From contig OX352772.1 in the NCBI GenBank assembly GCA_947095535.1, positions 98,576,934-98,640,933 on the forward strand: a DNA stretch of 64,000 nucleotides. The letters are read 5' to 3'. Below the pieces are notes generated by a model. It saw only the letters and a program-made list of their open reading frames with translations, was not told where the DNA came from and ran no database searches. The translations under genes and the position numbers were made by a program. The DNA is from Poecilobothrus nobilitatus. Lineage: Eukaryota > Arthropoda > Insecta > Diptera > Dolichopodidae. Below are positions 22,045-30,746 of this stretch, in pieces; position 1 is the first letter of the stretch, and each line of letters begins with the position of its first letter.

Positions 22045-23768
22045 CTAAATTTTTTTCTTTCTGAAGCCATAAGGAACTGAAGTATAATCATTTGCAAAAA
22101 CTCGTTTTCTGGAATTTGTTCGATGTCTTTCTTTCAGGAACAGTGATGACTCTGTGATCGTATGTTCGACGAATACTAGTAAATGTTATATTTATTTGTT
22201 GAAAATTGTTTAATTTTTTAACTAATTGTTTCAATGAGCCAAAATTTATTTCTTGTAAAGCGTTATAATTTAAACGAATACCTTGGACTTTGCAAACATT
22301 TTTTTCACATTTGGAGTTGGTACTATATATTTTGTATGCATAGTTCTTTGCACCCCCACTGACAAATTCTGTAATGTAACTTCCTATTCCATATTCTTCA
22401 AGCTCATCTGTCATATCTCCTATGAAAACTCCTGTTGGAGGATTATATTCTCCTTCACGTGCTATATATATTATTGAATAAGTATCGTAATACAAAACTC
22501 GTTCTTTTAAATTGTTTAAATAAGAATACAACTTTAAACGAGCTTGTGTGGTAGTGTAAGCAGCTATACAAACGTTAATAGTGTTTCAGCTGTTTCTTCT
22601 TTATATACCCAATTTACCAAAACTGTTTTTTCGTTTATTGAAGTTATTTGATTTACACTCTTGGAAGGATCAGTAAGAAGAGTAAATAATTCATAAGGCT
22701 CATTTATGATTTCTGTTTTTTTTTGATTTTCTCTCTGCCCAAATTTACCCCAGAAAGAGTTTAACATTATTTTAGCTAATGATCTAAGTCCAGGATTTAT
22801 TTCTACTTCGTTAAACTGTAAATTTATGTCGTCCACTTTGGAAAATTTTTCTAAATATTTGCACTTTTCCTTTGGTGTTCTACAAGAGCTAGGCCAGCCA
22901 AAATTCTTGTTTAATTTTAAGGGACTTGTTCATCATTTCAGTGAAAATTTCTTGTTGTGATGTAAGGGTATTAAATTGTTTAACAGTATACTCCCATACC
23001 TCGTATATTTGCACAATTTTGTATCCCTGTTTAACAGCTTCTCTTACTTCATCTATAACCCATGTTCCTAAAATTGACCTACTACGATTGTCATGAGAGC
23101 AGTCACCATTATTCATTTCCAAGCTACATGTTTGACAGCAGGAAAACATTAGCTTATTATTTTGATTTATAGGCAAAACCGGATGATAGACTTTTTCTGA
23201 AGGAAGTATCAATGCCTTTATTAATCCTTCAGTATCATTTAAAATTAATTTATTGCACTCAATTTGTCCAACATGAACTTTTGGATGACCCACTGGAATT
23301 TGATGACCCAATTGAATTTCTAAATAGTTGTAACGCTGCTTTCAATTGAAGTTGGCCTACATCTTATCGCATTTTACAGTAGTCAACAGATTTTTCTATG
23401 AATGAGATAGCAACAACTAACGCACGTGGTAAGCATAGATTATCTTTGTTTTTAATTGAAATTATGCCTCTTCTTTTATTACATTCTTCTTCAAAATTGT
23501 TGTATCGTTTTCCTCTACCTCTTCCTGCTGGAAGTCGTACATATGTAACATTTATACAGAACGTATCTGTAGATAATCCTTCAGAGTTGCTTTGGAAAAT
23601 TTTTGAAATAACTCCCCAAATTTCCGAAATGTCAAAGTCTTTTGCTTCTTTAAAATTGATCCAGGCTGTACCACGTTCATGAAAACTTTGGCGTCCAAAA
23701 GTGACACCAATTTTGTCACTAGGGTCAACATTTTCAATTAAATTGCTGAAACTCCAATTTTTTTCCAA
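22045..23768 (-). pseudogene. POLB: Polinton DNA polymerase B (element B, unit 1)
   Basis: The minus strand from the Met at 23768 (MEKNWSFSNLIENVDPSDKI) has the N-terminal block ending VRLPAGRGRGKRYNN and NKDNLCLPRALVVA. It then jumps after a stop at about 23364 to the palm (VGHPKVHVGQ, YHPVLPINQNNKLMFSCCQT, LGTWVIDEV). Next come motif B (AKIMLNSFWGKFGQ), a frameshift near 22570, then YYDTYSIIYIAREGEY. The end (DYTSVPYGFRKKK) is one frame over, with its stop at 22045. Compared with the family, most of the exonuclease region, roughly several hundred residues, is missing between the N-terminal block and the palm. The catalytic DTDS box reads DTYS. It is inactive, and of a different lineage from polymerase A. 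Confidence 0.85.
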
Positions 23769-23895
23769 AAATGTTGAATCGTTTTACATTCACTGATTTT
23801 ATAGATTTTATCGTGAATTTTTCTGTATTCATTTTTTATTTTTTTATTTTCGATTTTTTTTATTTATAAACAGCCGACCGCGAACGTTTCTATTA

Positions 23896-24533
23896 TTGTT
23901 ATTTTAAAAACTTCAGTTGAATAGTTAGGTTCATATCCTTTTTGAAAAGTACCTTTAGAGCTTGCAATTCTAACAAAATCACCAACATTAAATTTTCTCT
24001 TATTAAATCTTTTAGGGTAATTGTAAATTGAACGAAGAATTTGTTTTTCATTTGGTGATGTAACTTGATTTGGTTTTAATGTTTTAATTTAATGATTTTA
24101 ATGTTCTGTTAAACCTTTCCCAAGCACTAGCCTTCATTTCTGAATAAGTACGATAGTGATTTATTTTATAGCTTTTCATTAAATTTTGGAATTTTTTGTT
24201 GAAAAATTTCTTGTCCCTGGTCAGAATGAATATTTTTTGGAGACTTCCCCTCACTTTTAAAAATCTTTTCTATACTTTTAACTACGTCATCTGCTGCTTT
24301 GATTTAACTTTTTCGGCATATGCATATTTCGAAAATATATCGATAACAGTTAAGAGTAACTTGTATCCATTATTCACTTTTTGATACGCCGACATATCTA
24401 CAAGATCAATTTCCCATGTATCATTTAACCCTCTTTGAGATATTTTTCGTCTTCGAAATCTACGTCTAACTGGACTATGAATTTCAGATACTATTTGTGC
24501 TTTTGACATTATTATTGAAATGTTAAACTGCAA
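23896..24533 (-). pseudogene. INT: Integrase fragment (element B, unit 2)
   Basis: This is the same sequence as unit 1 from the N-terminus (MSKAQIVSEIHSP, here QRGLND) through the catalytic core and the VGDFVRIASS segment. It stops at the tandem-duplication join, without the chromodomain end. It shares the core frameshifts of unit 1. Confidence 0.8.
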
Positions 24534-24693
24534 CTGTGAATTTGAATAAAATATATATATATATATATATTATGTAAATAAATTTTCGATTATATTCTGA
24601 TAATTAAAAACGGTAAAATTAAAAAAAAATTTTTCAATACTGTAATTTAATAGTTTAAAATACAAAATTTTTACAATATATTAACAATAATTT

Positions 24694-26417
24694 CTAAATT
24701 TTTTTCTTTCTGAAGCCATAAGGAACTGAAGTATAATCATTTGCAAAAACTCGTTTTCTGGAATTTGTTCGATGTCTTTCTTTCAGGAACAGTAATGACT
24801 CTGTGATCGTATGTTCGACGAATACTAGTAAATGTTATATTTATTTGTTGAAAATTGTTTAATTTTTTAACTAATTGTTTCAATGAGCCAAAATTTATTT
24901 CTTGTAAAGCGTTATAATTTAAACGAATACCTTGGACTTTGCAAACATTTTTTTCACATTTGGAGTTGGTACTATATATTTTGTATGCATAGTTCTTTGC
25001 ACCCCCACTGACAAATTCTGTAATGTAACTTCCTATTCCATATTCTTCAAGCTCATCTGTCATATCTCCTATGAAAACTCCTGTTGGAGGATTATATTCT
25101 CCTTCACGTGCTATATATATTATTGAATAAGTATCGTAATACAAAACTCGTTCTTTTAAATTGTTTAAATAAGAATACAACTTTAAACGAGCTTGTGTGG
25201 TAGTGTAAGCAGCTATACAAACGTTAATAGTGTTTCAGCTGTTTCTTCTTTATATACCCAATTTACCAAAACTGTTTTTTCGTTTATTGAAGTTATTTGA
25301 TTTACACTCTTGGAAGGATCAGTAAGAAGAGTAAATAATTCATAAGGCTCATTTATGATTTCTGTTTTTTTTTGATTTTCTCTCTGCCCAAATTTACCCC
25401 AGAAAGAGTTTAACATTATTTTAGCTAATGATCTAAGTCCAGGATTTATTTCTACTTCGTTAAACTGTAAATTTATGTCGTCCACTTTGGAAAATTTTTC
25501 TAAATATTTGCACTTTTCCTTTGGTGTTCTACAAGAGCTAGGCCAGCCAAAATTCTTGTTTAATTTTAAGGGACTTGTTCATCATTTCAGTGAAAATTTC
25601 TTGTTGTGATGTAAGGGTATTAAATTGTTTAACAGTATACTCCCATACCTCGTATATTTGCACAATTTTGTATCCCTGTTTAACAGCTTCTCTTACTTCA
25701 TCTATAACCCATGTTCCTAAAATTGACCTACTACGATTGTCATGAGAGCAGTCACTATTATTCATTTCCAAGCTACATGTTTGACAGCAGGAAAACATTA
25801 GCTTATTATTTTGATTTATAGGCAAAACCGGATGATAGACTTTTTCTGAAGGAAGTATCAATGCCTTTATTAATCCTTCAGTATCATTTAAAATTAATTT
25901 ATTGCACTCAATTTGTCCAACATGAACTTTTGGATGACCCACTGGAATTTGATGACCCAATTGAATTTCTAAATAGTTGTAACGCTGCTTTCAATTGAAG
26001 TTGGCCTACATCTTATCGCATTTTACAGTAGTCAACAGATTTTTCTATGAATGAGATAGCAACAACTAACGCACGTGGTAAGCATAGATTATCTTTGTTT
26101 TTAATTGAAATTATGCCTCTTCTTTTATTACATTCTTCTTCAAAATTGTTGTATCGTTTTCCTCTACCTCTTCCCGCTGGAAGTCGTACATATGTAACAT
26201 TTATACAGAACGTATCTGTAGATAATCCTTCAGAGTTGCTTTGGAAAATTTTTGAAATAACTCCCCAAATTTCCGAAATGTCAAAGTCTTTTGCTTCTTT
26301 AAAATTGATCCAGGCTGTACCACGTTCATGAAAACTTTGGCATCCAAAAGTGACACCAATTTTGTCACTAGGGTCAACATTTTCAATTAAATTGCTGAAA
26401 CTCCAATTTTTTTCCAA
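24694..26417 (-). pseudogene. POLB: Polinton DNA polymerase B (element B, unit 2)
   Basis: A near-identical copy of the polymerase in unit 1 with the same internal deletion, stop, frameshifts and DTYS box. Visible protein differences include Gly to Ser in the MNN(G/S)DCSH segment and Arg to Cys in TFG(R/C)QSFHERG. The shared lesions show that the gene was dead before it was duplicated. Confidence 0.85.
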
Positions 26418-26544
26418 AAATGTTGAATCGTTTTACATTCACTGATTTTATAGATTTTATCGTGAATTTTTCTGTATTCATTTTTTATTTTTTTATTTTC
26501 GATTTTTTTTATTTATAAACAGCCGACCGCGAACGTTTCTATTA

Positions 26545-27182
26545 TTGTTATTTTAAAAACTTCAGTTGAATAGTTAGGTTCATATCCTTTTTGAAAAGTA
26601 CCTTTAGAGCTTGCAATTCTAACAAAATCACCAACATTAAATTTTCTCTTATTAAATCTTTTAGGGTAATTGTAAATTGAACGAAGAATTTGTTTTTCAT
26701 TTGGTGATGTAACTTGATTTGGTTTTAATGTTTTAATTTAATGATTTTAATGTTCTGTTAAACCTTTCCCAAGCACTAGCCTTCATTTCTGAATAAGTAC
26801 GATAGTGATTTATTTTATAGCTTTTCATTAAATTTTGGAATTTTTTGTTGAAAAATTTCTTGTCCCTGGTCAGAATGAATATTTTTTGGAGACTTCCCCT
26901 CACTTTTAAAAATCTTTTCTATACTTTTAACTACGTCATCTGCTGCTTTGATTTAACTTTTTCGGCATATGCATATTTCGAAAATATATCGATAACAGTT
27001 AAGAGTAACTTGTATCCATTATTCACTTTTTGATACGCCGACATATCTACAAGATCAATTTCCCATGTATCATTTAACCCTCTTTGAGATATTTTTCGTC
27101 TTCGAAATCTACGTCTAACTGGACTATGAATTTCAGATACTATTTGTGCTTTTGACATTATTATTGAAATGTTAAACTGCAA
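26545..27182 (-). pseudogene. INT: Integrase fragment (element B, unit 3)
   Basis: Identical in layout to the unit 2 fragment: N-terminal and catalytic-core parts are present, and the 3' end is cut at the duplication join. Confidence 0.8.
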
Positions 27183-27340
27183 CTGTGAATTTGAATAAAA
27201 TATATATATATATATATTATGTAAATAAATTTTCGATTATATTCTGATAATTAAAAACGGTAAAATTAAAAAAAAATTTTTCAATACTGTAATTTAATAG
27301 TTTAAAATACAAAATTTTTACAATATATTAACAATAATTT

Positions 27341-28375
27341 CTAAATTTTTTTCTTTCTGAAGCCATAAGGAACTGAAGTATAATCATTTGCAAAAACTCG
27401 TTTTCTGGAATTTGTTCGATGTCTTTCTTTCAGGAACAGTGATGACTCTGTGATCGTATGTTCGACGAATACTAGTAAATGTTATATTTATTTGTTGAAA
27501 ATTGTTTAATTTTTTAACTAATTGTTTCAATGAGCCAAAATTTATTTCTTGTAAAGCGTTATAATTTAAACGAATACCTTGGACTTTGCAAACATTTTTT
27601 TCACATTTGGAGTTGGTACTATATATTTTGTATGCATAGTTCTTTGCACCCCCACTGACAAATTCTGTAATGTAACTTCCTATTCCATATTCTTCAAGCT
27701 CATCTGTCATATCTCCTATGAAAACTCCTGTTGGAGGATTATATTCTCCTTCACGTGCTATATATATTATTGAATAAGTATCGTAATACAAAACTCGTTC
27801 TTTTAAATTGTTTAAATAAGAATACAACTTTAAACGAGCTTGTGTGGTAGTGTAAGCAGCTATACAAACGTTAATAGTGTTTCAGCTGTTTCTTCTTTAT
27901 ATACCCAATTTACCAAAACTGTTTTTTCGTTTATTGAAATTATTTGATTTACACTCTTGGAAGGATCAGTAAGAAGGGTAAATAATTCATAAGGCTCATT
28001 TATGATTTCTGTTTTTTTTTGATTTTCTCTCTGCCCAAATTTACCCCAGAAAGAGTTTAACATTATTTTAGCTAATGATCTAAGTCCAGGATTTATTTCT
28101 ACTTCGTTAAACTGTAAATTTATGTCGTCCACTTTGGAAAATTTTTCTAAATATTTGCACTTTTCCTTTGGTGTTCTACAAGAGCTAGGCCAGCCAAAAT
28201 TCTTGTTTAATTTTAAGGGACTTGTTCATCATTTCAGTGAAAATTTCTTGTTGTGATGTAAGGGTATTAAATTGTTTAACAGTATACTCCCATACCTCGT
28301 ATATTTGCACAATTTTGTATCCCTGTTTAACAGCTTCTCTTACTTCATCTATAACCCATGTTCCTAAAATTGACC
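27341..28375 (-). pseudogene. POLB: Polymerase B of unit 3, C-terminal part (5' of element C insertion)
   Basis: This is the palm and thumb part of the third polymerase copy, including motif B (LNSFWGKFG) and YYDTYS. It ends at the TTGACC where element C inserted. The N-terminal part continues at 37485-38179. Units 1 and 2 provide the uninterrupted sequence (23074-23079 in unit 1). Confidence 0.85.
28370..28375. other. Target-site duplication of element C, left copy
   Basis: TTGACC here and at 37485-37490. The uninterrupted sequence AAATTGACCTACTACG in unit 1 (23071-23086) and unit 2 has it once. Six bases is the duplication length usual for Polinton integrases. Confidence 0.93.
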
Positions 28376-28378
28376 AGT

Positions 28379-28478
28379 AGTAATAGTAGCGCTTTGGCAT
28401 GGGAAAATAATTATGCAAATTAGGTCAAAGTAATAGTAGCGCTTTGGCATGGGAAAATAATTATGCAAATTAGGTCAA
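28379..28478. repeat. Two 50-bp subterminal direct repeats (left end of C)
   Basis: Units 28379-28428 and 28429-28478 are identical by eye. Each has a GC-rich core (TAGCGCTTTGGCATGGG), the octamer ATGCAAAT and a final AGGTCAA. The mirror copies are at 37382-37481. Their position at the very ends suggests binding sites for the integrase or for a replication protein; that is an inference. Confidence 0.85.
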
Positions 28479-28484
28479 TGACCT
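28472..28484. promoter_or_regulatory. Perfect IR-1 nuclear-receptor palindrome (ecdysone-response type), left
   Basis: AGGTCAATGACCT is two AGGTCA half-sites inverted with one spacer base. This arrangement is the ideal binding site described for the ecdysone receptor/USP pair in insects. The mirror copy is at 37376-37388. The sequence is certain; its use as a hormone-response element is a hypothesis. Confidence 0.5.
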
Positions 28485-28884
28485 TGGGCGTTTACTTTGT
28501 TGTTGAGAGCTTTTTTAAGGAATGTTGTAGTGTAAAAAAACAGGTAGCAAATTAGATGTCGTGATTGGCGTTTGCATAATTAGTTTCCGGAAAAGTGTTT
28601 GTAAATAATATAGAAGGTCAACTAGATAATGTGGAACAAGTAGATAGTGCAATGACCTAAACAGATGTGTAGTATTTCTACCGGTTGCATGATTAGTTTC
28701 CGGAAAAAGCTTTTGTAAATAATACAAGTAAGTGCAATGATCTTGTTGTGATAGTATATAGTAACATAGATTATTGTAAATAATAAGAATTTATTTTATT
28801 TTTTAATAAAAAGCTTTCACGGTCAATCAGTTATTTTAACACAAGAATGCAGTTGTTATTTATGAGATAAATAAAATGCAGATA

Positions 28885-28894
28885 TTGACCTTGA
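28885..28894. promoter_or_regulatory. Extended AGGTCA half-site (FTZ-F1 type)
   Basis: TTGACCTTGA here is the reverse complement of TCAAGGTCAA, which contains TCAAGGTCA, the consensus of FTZ-F1-type monomeric nuclear receptors. The mirror copy is at 36966-36975. Function is not shown. Confidence 0.35.
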
Positions 28895-29415
28895 TATTGT
28901 ATCTTATTTTTAAAGTAATTTAAAAAAAATGTATTTATTGATTAATTGTTGTGTTTATTGCAGAAAAAATTTTTAAAGAAAAAATCCAGGTGTTTGAGAA
29001 AAATTTATGTTAATGTTAATTGATTTATTATATTAACTACTTTGTATTTTGCAAATAAAAAAGTCAGTTATTCTTAAATTTTTTGCTACTTTGTATAAAT
29101 AAATTAAATTTTCTGTTATTGTAGATACAAATTAAAGCATTATAAAATCAAATAGATTTATTGTGTTGCAGAAAAAATTTTTAAAGAAAAAATGCAGGTG
29201 TTTGATATGAATTTATGTTAATGTTAATTGAATTATTATATTAACTACTTTGTATTTTGCGAATAAATAAACGTCAACTATTAGTATTTTTACATTGCAA
29301 ATTTGAAGTGAGTTATGGCTAGCTATAAATGAGCAAAAAAAAAAAAATTAAAAATAAAAAAGCAAATTAGTTTCATATAATATCGTTTTTATTTACCCAA
29401 GAATTGTGATCTTTA

Positions 29416-29862
29416 TCAAAACCTAACCATCTTTTCAATACATCTCTCAAAATATTTGAATACATATTCTCTTATATTAAGTTCAGCTCCGTTGTTATAT
29501 GACATCACTGCTTGTATAAAGTCTAACATAAGACAAAAGCGGGTGTACTCATCTAACTGCAATGTAATTTTTTTAGTTTTCCCGGTATGATTAAATGTTA
29601 GCGCAAATCCTTTTGAATTTAATTTATGTTGGTTGTTAGTAAAATCTTGATAAAAGGCATACCACGCCAAATAATTCATCTCACAAATGACTTTTTGATG
29701 ACGTTGGAAAATTATTGTTGCAGCAAAATTTTCAACATTAAATCCAATTTGTATTTTTGTTGTTTGTTTTTTATCCAAATAATAGATATAGCTTAACAAA
29801 AGATTTTGCGGAGGTTCACTTTTTTGTTTTTCAATGACTTCCGAATTTGTTGATTGCTCCAT
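29416..29862 (-). CDS. 148-aa Polinton protein of unknown function (element C)
   Basis: Intact frame from the ATG at 29862 (MEQSTNSEVIEKQKSEPPQN) to the stop at 29416. A polar N-terminal tail is followed by a compact mixed alpha/beta-looking body: LLLSYIYYLDKKQ, VENFAATIIF, TKKITLQLDEYTRFCLML, NNGAELNIREYVFKYFERC. Homologues are the broken genes at 18643-19042 (B) and 42713-43045 (D). It is always next to the protease, which suggests a late or virion role, but I recognise no domain. The last five codons lie inside the terminal inverted repeat, so the C-terminus is set by the repeat. A TATA box lies 48 nt upstream of the ATG, with a TCAGT initiator-like word about 30 nt after it. Confidence 0.8.
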   Translation of the reverse strand: MEQSTNSEVIEKQKSEPPQNLLLSYIYYLDKKQTTKIQIGFNVENFAATIIFQRHQKVICEMNYLAWYAFYQDFTNNQHKLNSKGFALTFNHTGKTKKITLQLDEYTRFCLMLDFIQAVMSYNNGAELNIREYVFKYFERCIEKMVRF

Positions 29863-29902
29863 TTTTCTTGTTTTAACTGATGAATTCTATTTTAGAATTT
29901 TG

Positions 29903-29910
29903 TATTTATA
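29903..29910 (-). promoter_or_regulatory. TATA box for the 148-aa gene
   Basis: TATAAATA on the minus strand with its 5' base at 29910, 48 nt before the ATG. TCAGTT at 29877-29882 is at the distance and has the sequence of an arthropod initiator. Confidence 0.6.
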
Positions 29911-29921
29911 TTTTTTCTCCC

Positions 29922-30377
29922 TCATTTTTTAAAAATTTTTCGAAATATTCTTTGTATTTTTTTATCGTTTTTAAGTGGGGATGATGTGTCGAATAAATTA
30001 AGAAAATATTTTATGCTTTTACAGGAACTTCGCATCCATAGATATACACAACAATAATGTCCGCAAACAGATGTTAAATTACTTTGTAAACGCTTATTGT
30101 TGAAAACAAAACATGTTGATTGATTTTGTAGAAATTTTATAATCTCATTGTGAAACGGGGGATTTCCAAATGAATCAAAATATTCTGCACACCCTTGAAC
30201 TGGAACAAATATTGCTAACCAATGTGTTCCCTTTTCATTAGAATTATCGGTATTTACCACCAAAATACTAGGTTTTGAAACTTGTTTTGGTAATTTATCA
30301 AGAGCATAAACGCCTCTAAATATTTTATGTGTTAACTTATTACATTTCAGAACCTTTGAAATCTGAAGTGTATTCAT
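29922..30377 (-). CDS. PRO: Adenain-like maturation protease (element C)
   Basis: 151 aa from MNTLQISKVLKCNKLTHKIF. I chose this Met because it aligns with the start in element B; the frame is open 8 codons further upstream to 30401. The C5-family triad is visible as His52 in KGTHWLAIFV, Asp68 (or Glu65) in CAEYFDSFG, and Cys in VCGHYCCVY (about 105-110). The enzyme should cleave capsid and core precursors during particle maturation. It overlaps the end of the 121-aa gene by 38 nt, so both probably share one transcript. The length is somewhat short for the adenovirus family but usual for Polintons as I remember them. All key residues are present. Confidence 0.88.
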   Translation of the reverse strand: MNTLQISKVLKCNKLTHKIFRGVYALDKLPKQVSKPSILVVNTDNSNEKGTHWLAIFVPVQGCAEYFDSFGNPPFHNEIIKFLQNQSTCFVFNNKRLQSNLTSVCGHYCCVYLWMRSSCKSIKYFLNLFDTSSPLKNDKKIQRIFRKIFKK

Positions 30378-30705
30378 TTTCTTGCAAACGGGAAATATCA
30401 ATTAGTCGAGCATTTCCTCGTACAAATGTTGTTAAAAATTCTGCTTTAAGTTTTCCATTTGTTAAGACTATATCGAATTTTTCAAGCAAATTTATTAAGT
30501 TATTAGTTACTTTTTCGTTATCGATATGTCCAAAAGAGTAATTCTCAATATCTGTTTTTTTCAAATCTCTGACAGGAAATTTATACTTTAATTCTTTTAC
30601 AATAGTTTTACATTTTTCTTTAATACCAGCCACAGCAATATTTTTTACAAATATTGTATTGTTATCGTCCGTACAGAACGATAAATCTACTAGAGCACAT
30701 GTCAT
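30340..30705 (-). CDS. 121-aa Polinton protein of unknown function (element C)
   Basis: Intact frame from MTCALVDLSFCTDDNNTIFV to SDFKGSEM. N-terminal beta-like segments (TIFVKNIAVAGIKEKCKTIV) are followed by a basic helix, a Leu-rich stretch (NNLINLLEKFDIVL) and a RGNARLIDISRL segment. Remnants exist in B (18072-18128) and D (43055-43142), always between major capsid protein and protease, so it is a stable part of the module. I cannot assign a function. A TATA box overlaps the major capsid stop codon. Confidence 0.75.
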   Translation of the reverse strand: MTCALVDLSFCTDDNNTIFVKNIAVAGIKEKCKTIVKELKYKFPVRDLKKTDIENYSFGHIDNEKVTNNLINLLEKFDIVLTNGKLKAEFLTTFVRGNARLIDISRLQENEYTSDFKGSEM

Positions 30706-30738
30706 TGTGAAATGAATAGAGATGGTTCGCTAAACTTC

Positions 30739-30746
30739 CTTTTATA
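30739..30746 (-). promoter_or_regulatory. TATA box for the 121-aa/protease unit
   Basis: TATAAAAG on the minus strand with its 5' base at 30746, 41 nt before the ATG at 30705. It overlaps the last codons of the major capsid gene. Confidence 0.55.

Larger units (their letters stand above)
21247..28375. repeat. 2.65-kb tandem triplication (integrase-polymerase segment)
   Basis: Unit 1 is 21247-23895, unit 2 is 23896-26544, and unit 3 begins at 26545, is interrupted at 28375 by element C, and resumes at 37485-38303. The offset between units 1 and 2 is exactly 2,649 bp; unit 3 shows a 2-bp difference in an AT dinucleotide tract. Only a few substitutions separate the units, so the duplication is recent. 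The join sits inside the integrase gene, so units 2 and 3 have truncated integrases. Confidence 0.9.
28376..29430. repeat. Left terminal inverted repeat of element C (1,055 bp)
   Basis: It matches the reverse complement of 36430-37484, with position p pairing with 65860-p throughout the points I checked, so there are no net indels. I saw only scattered substitutions. The inner end, at the word ATGGTTAGGTTTTGAT, reaches into the last codons of the 148-aa gene here and of the integrase on the other side. It contains two 50-bp subterminal units, an AGGTCAATGACCT palindrome and several further AGGTCA words. Confidence 0.92.

Noticed and set aside
23398..23682. 94-codon plus-strand frames repeated at 26047 and 37809
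   Set aside because: Antisense shadows of the three polymerase B N-terminal blocks.
28379..28478. CRISPR-like short direct repeats
   Set aside because: Only two abutting 50-bp units without spacers, mirrored at the other end of a Polinton in eukaryotic DNA.
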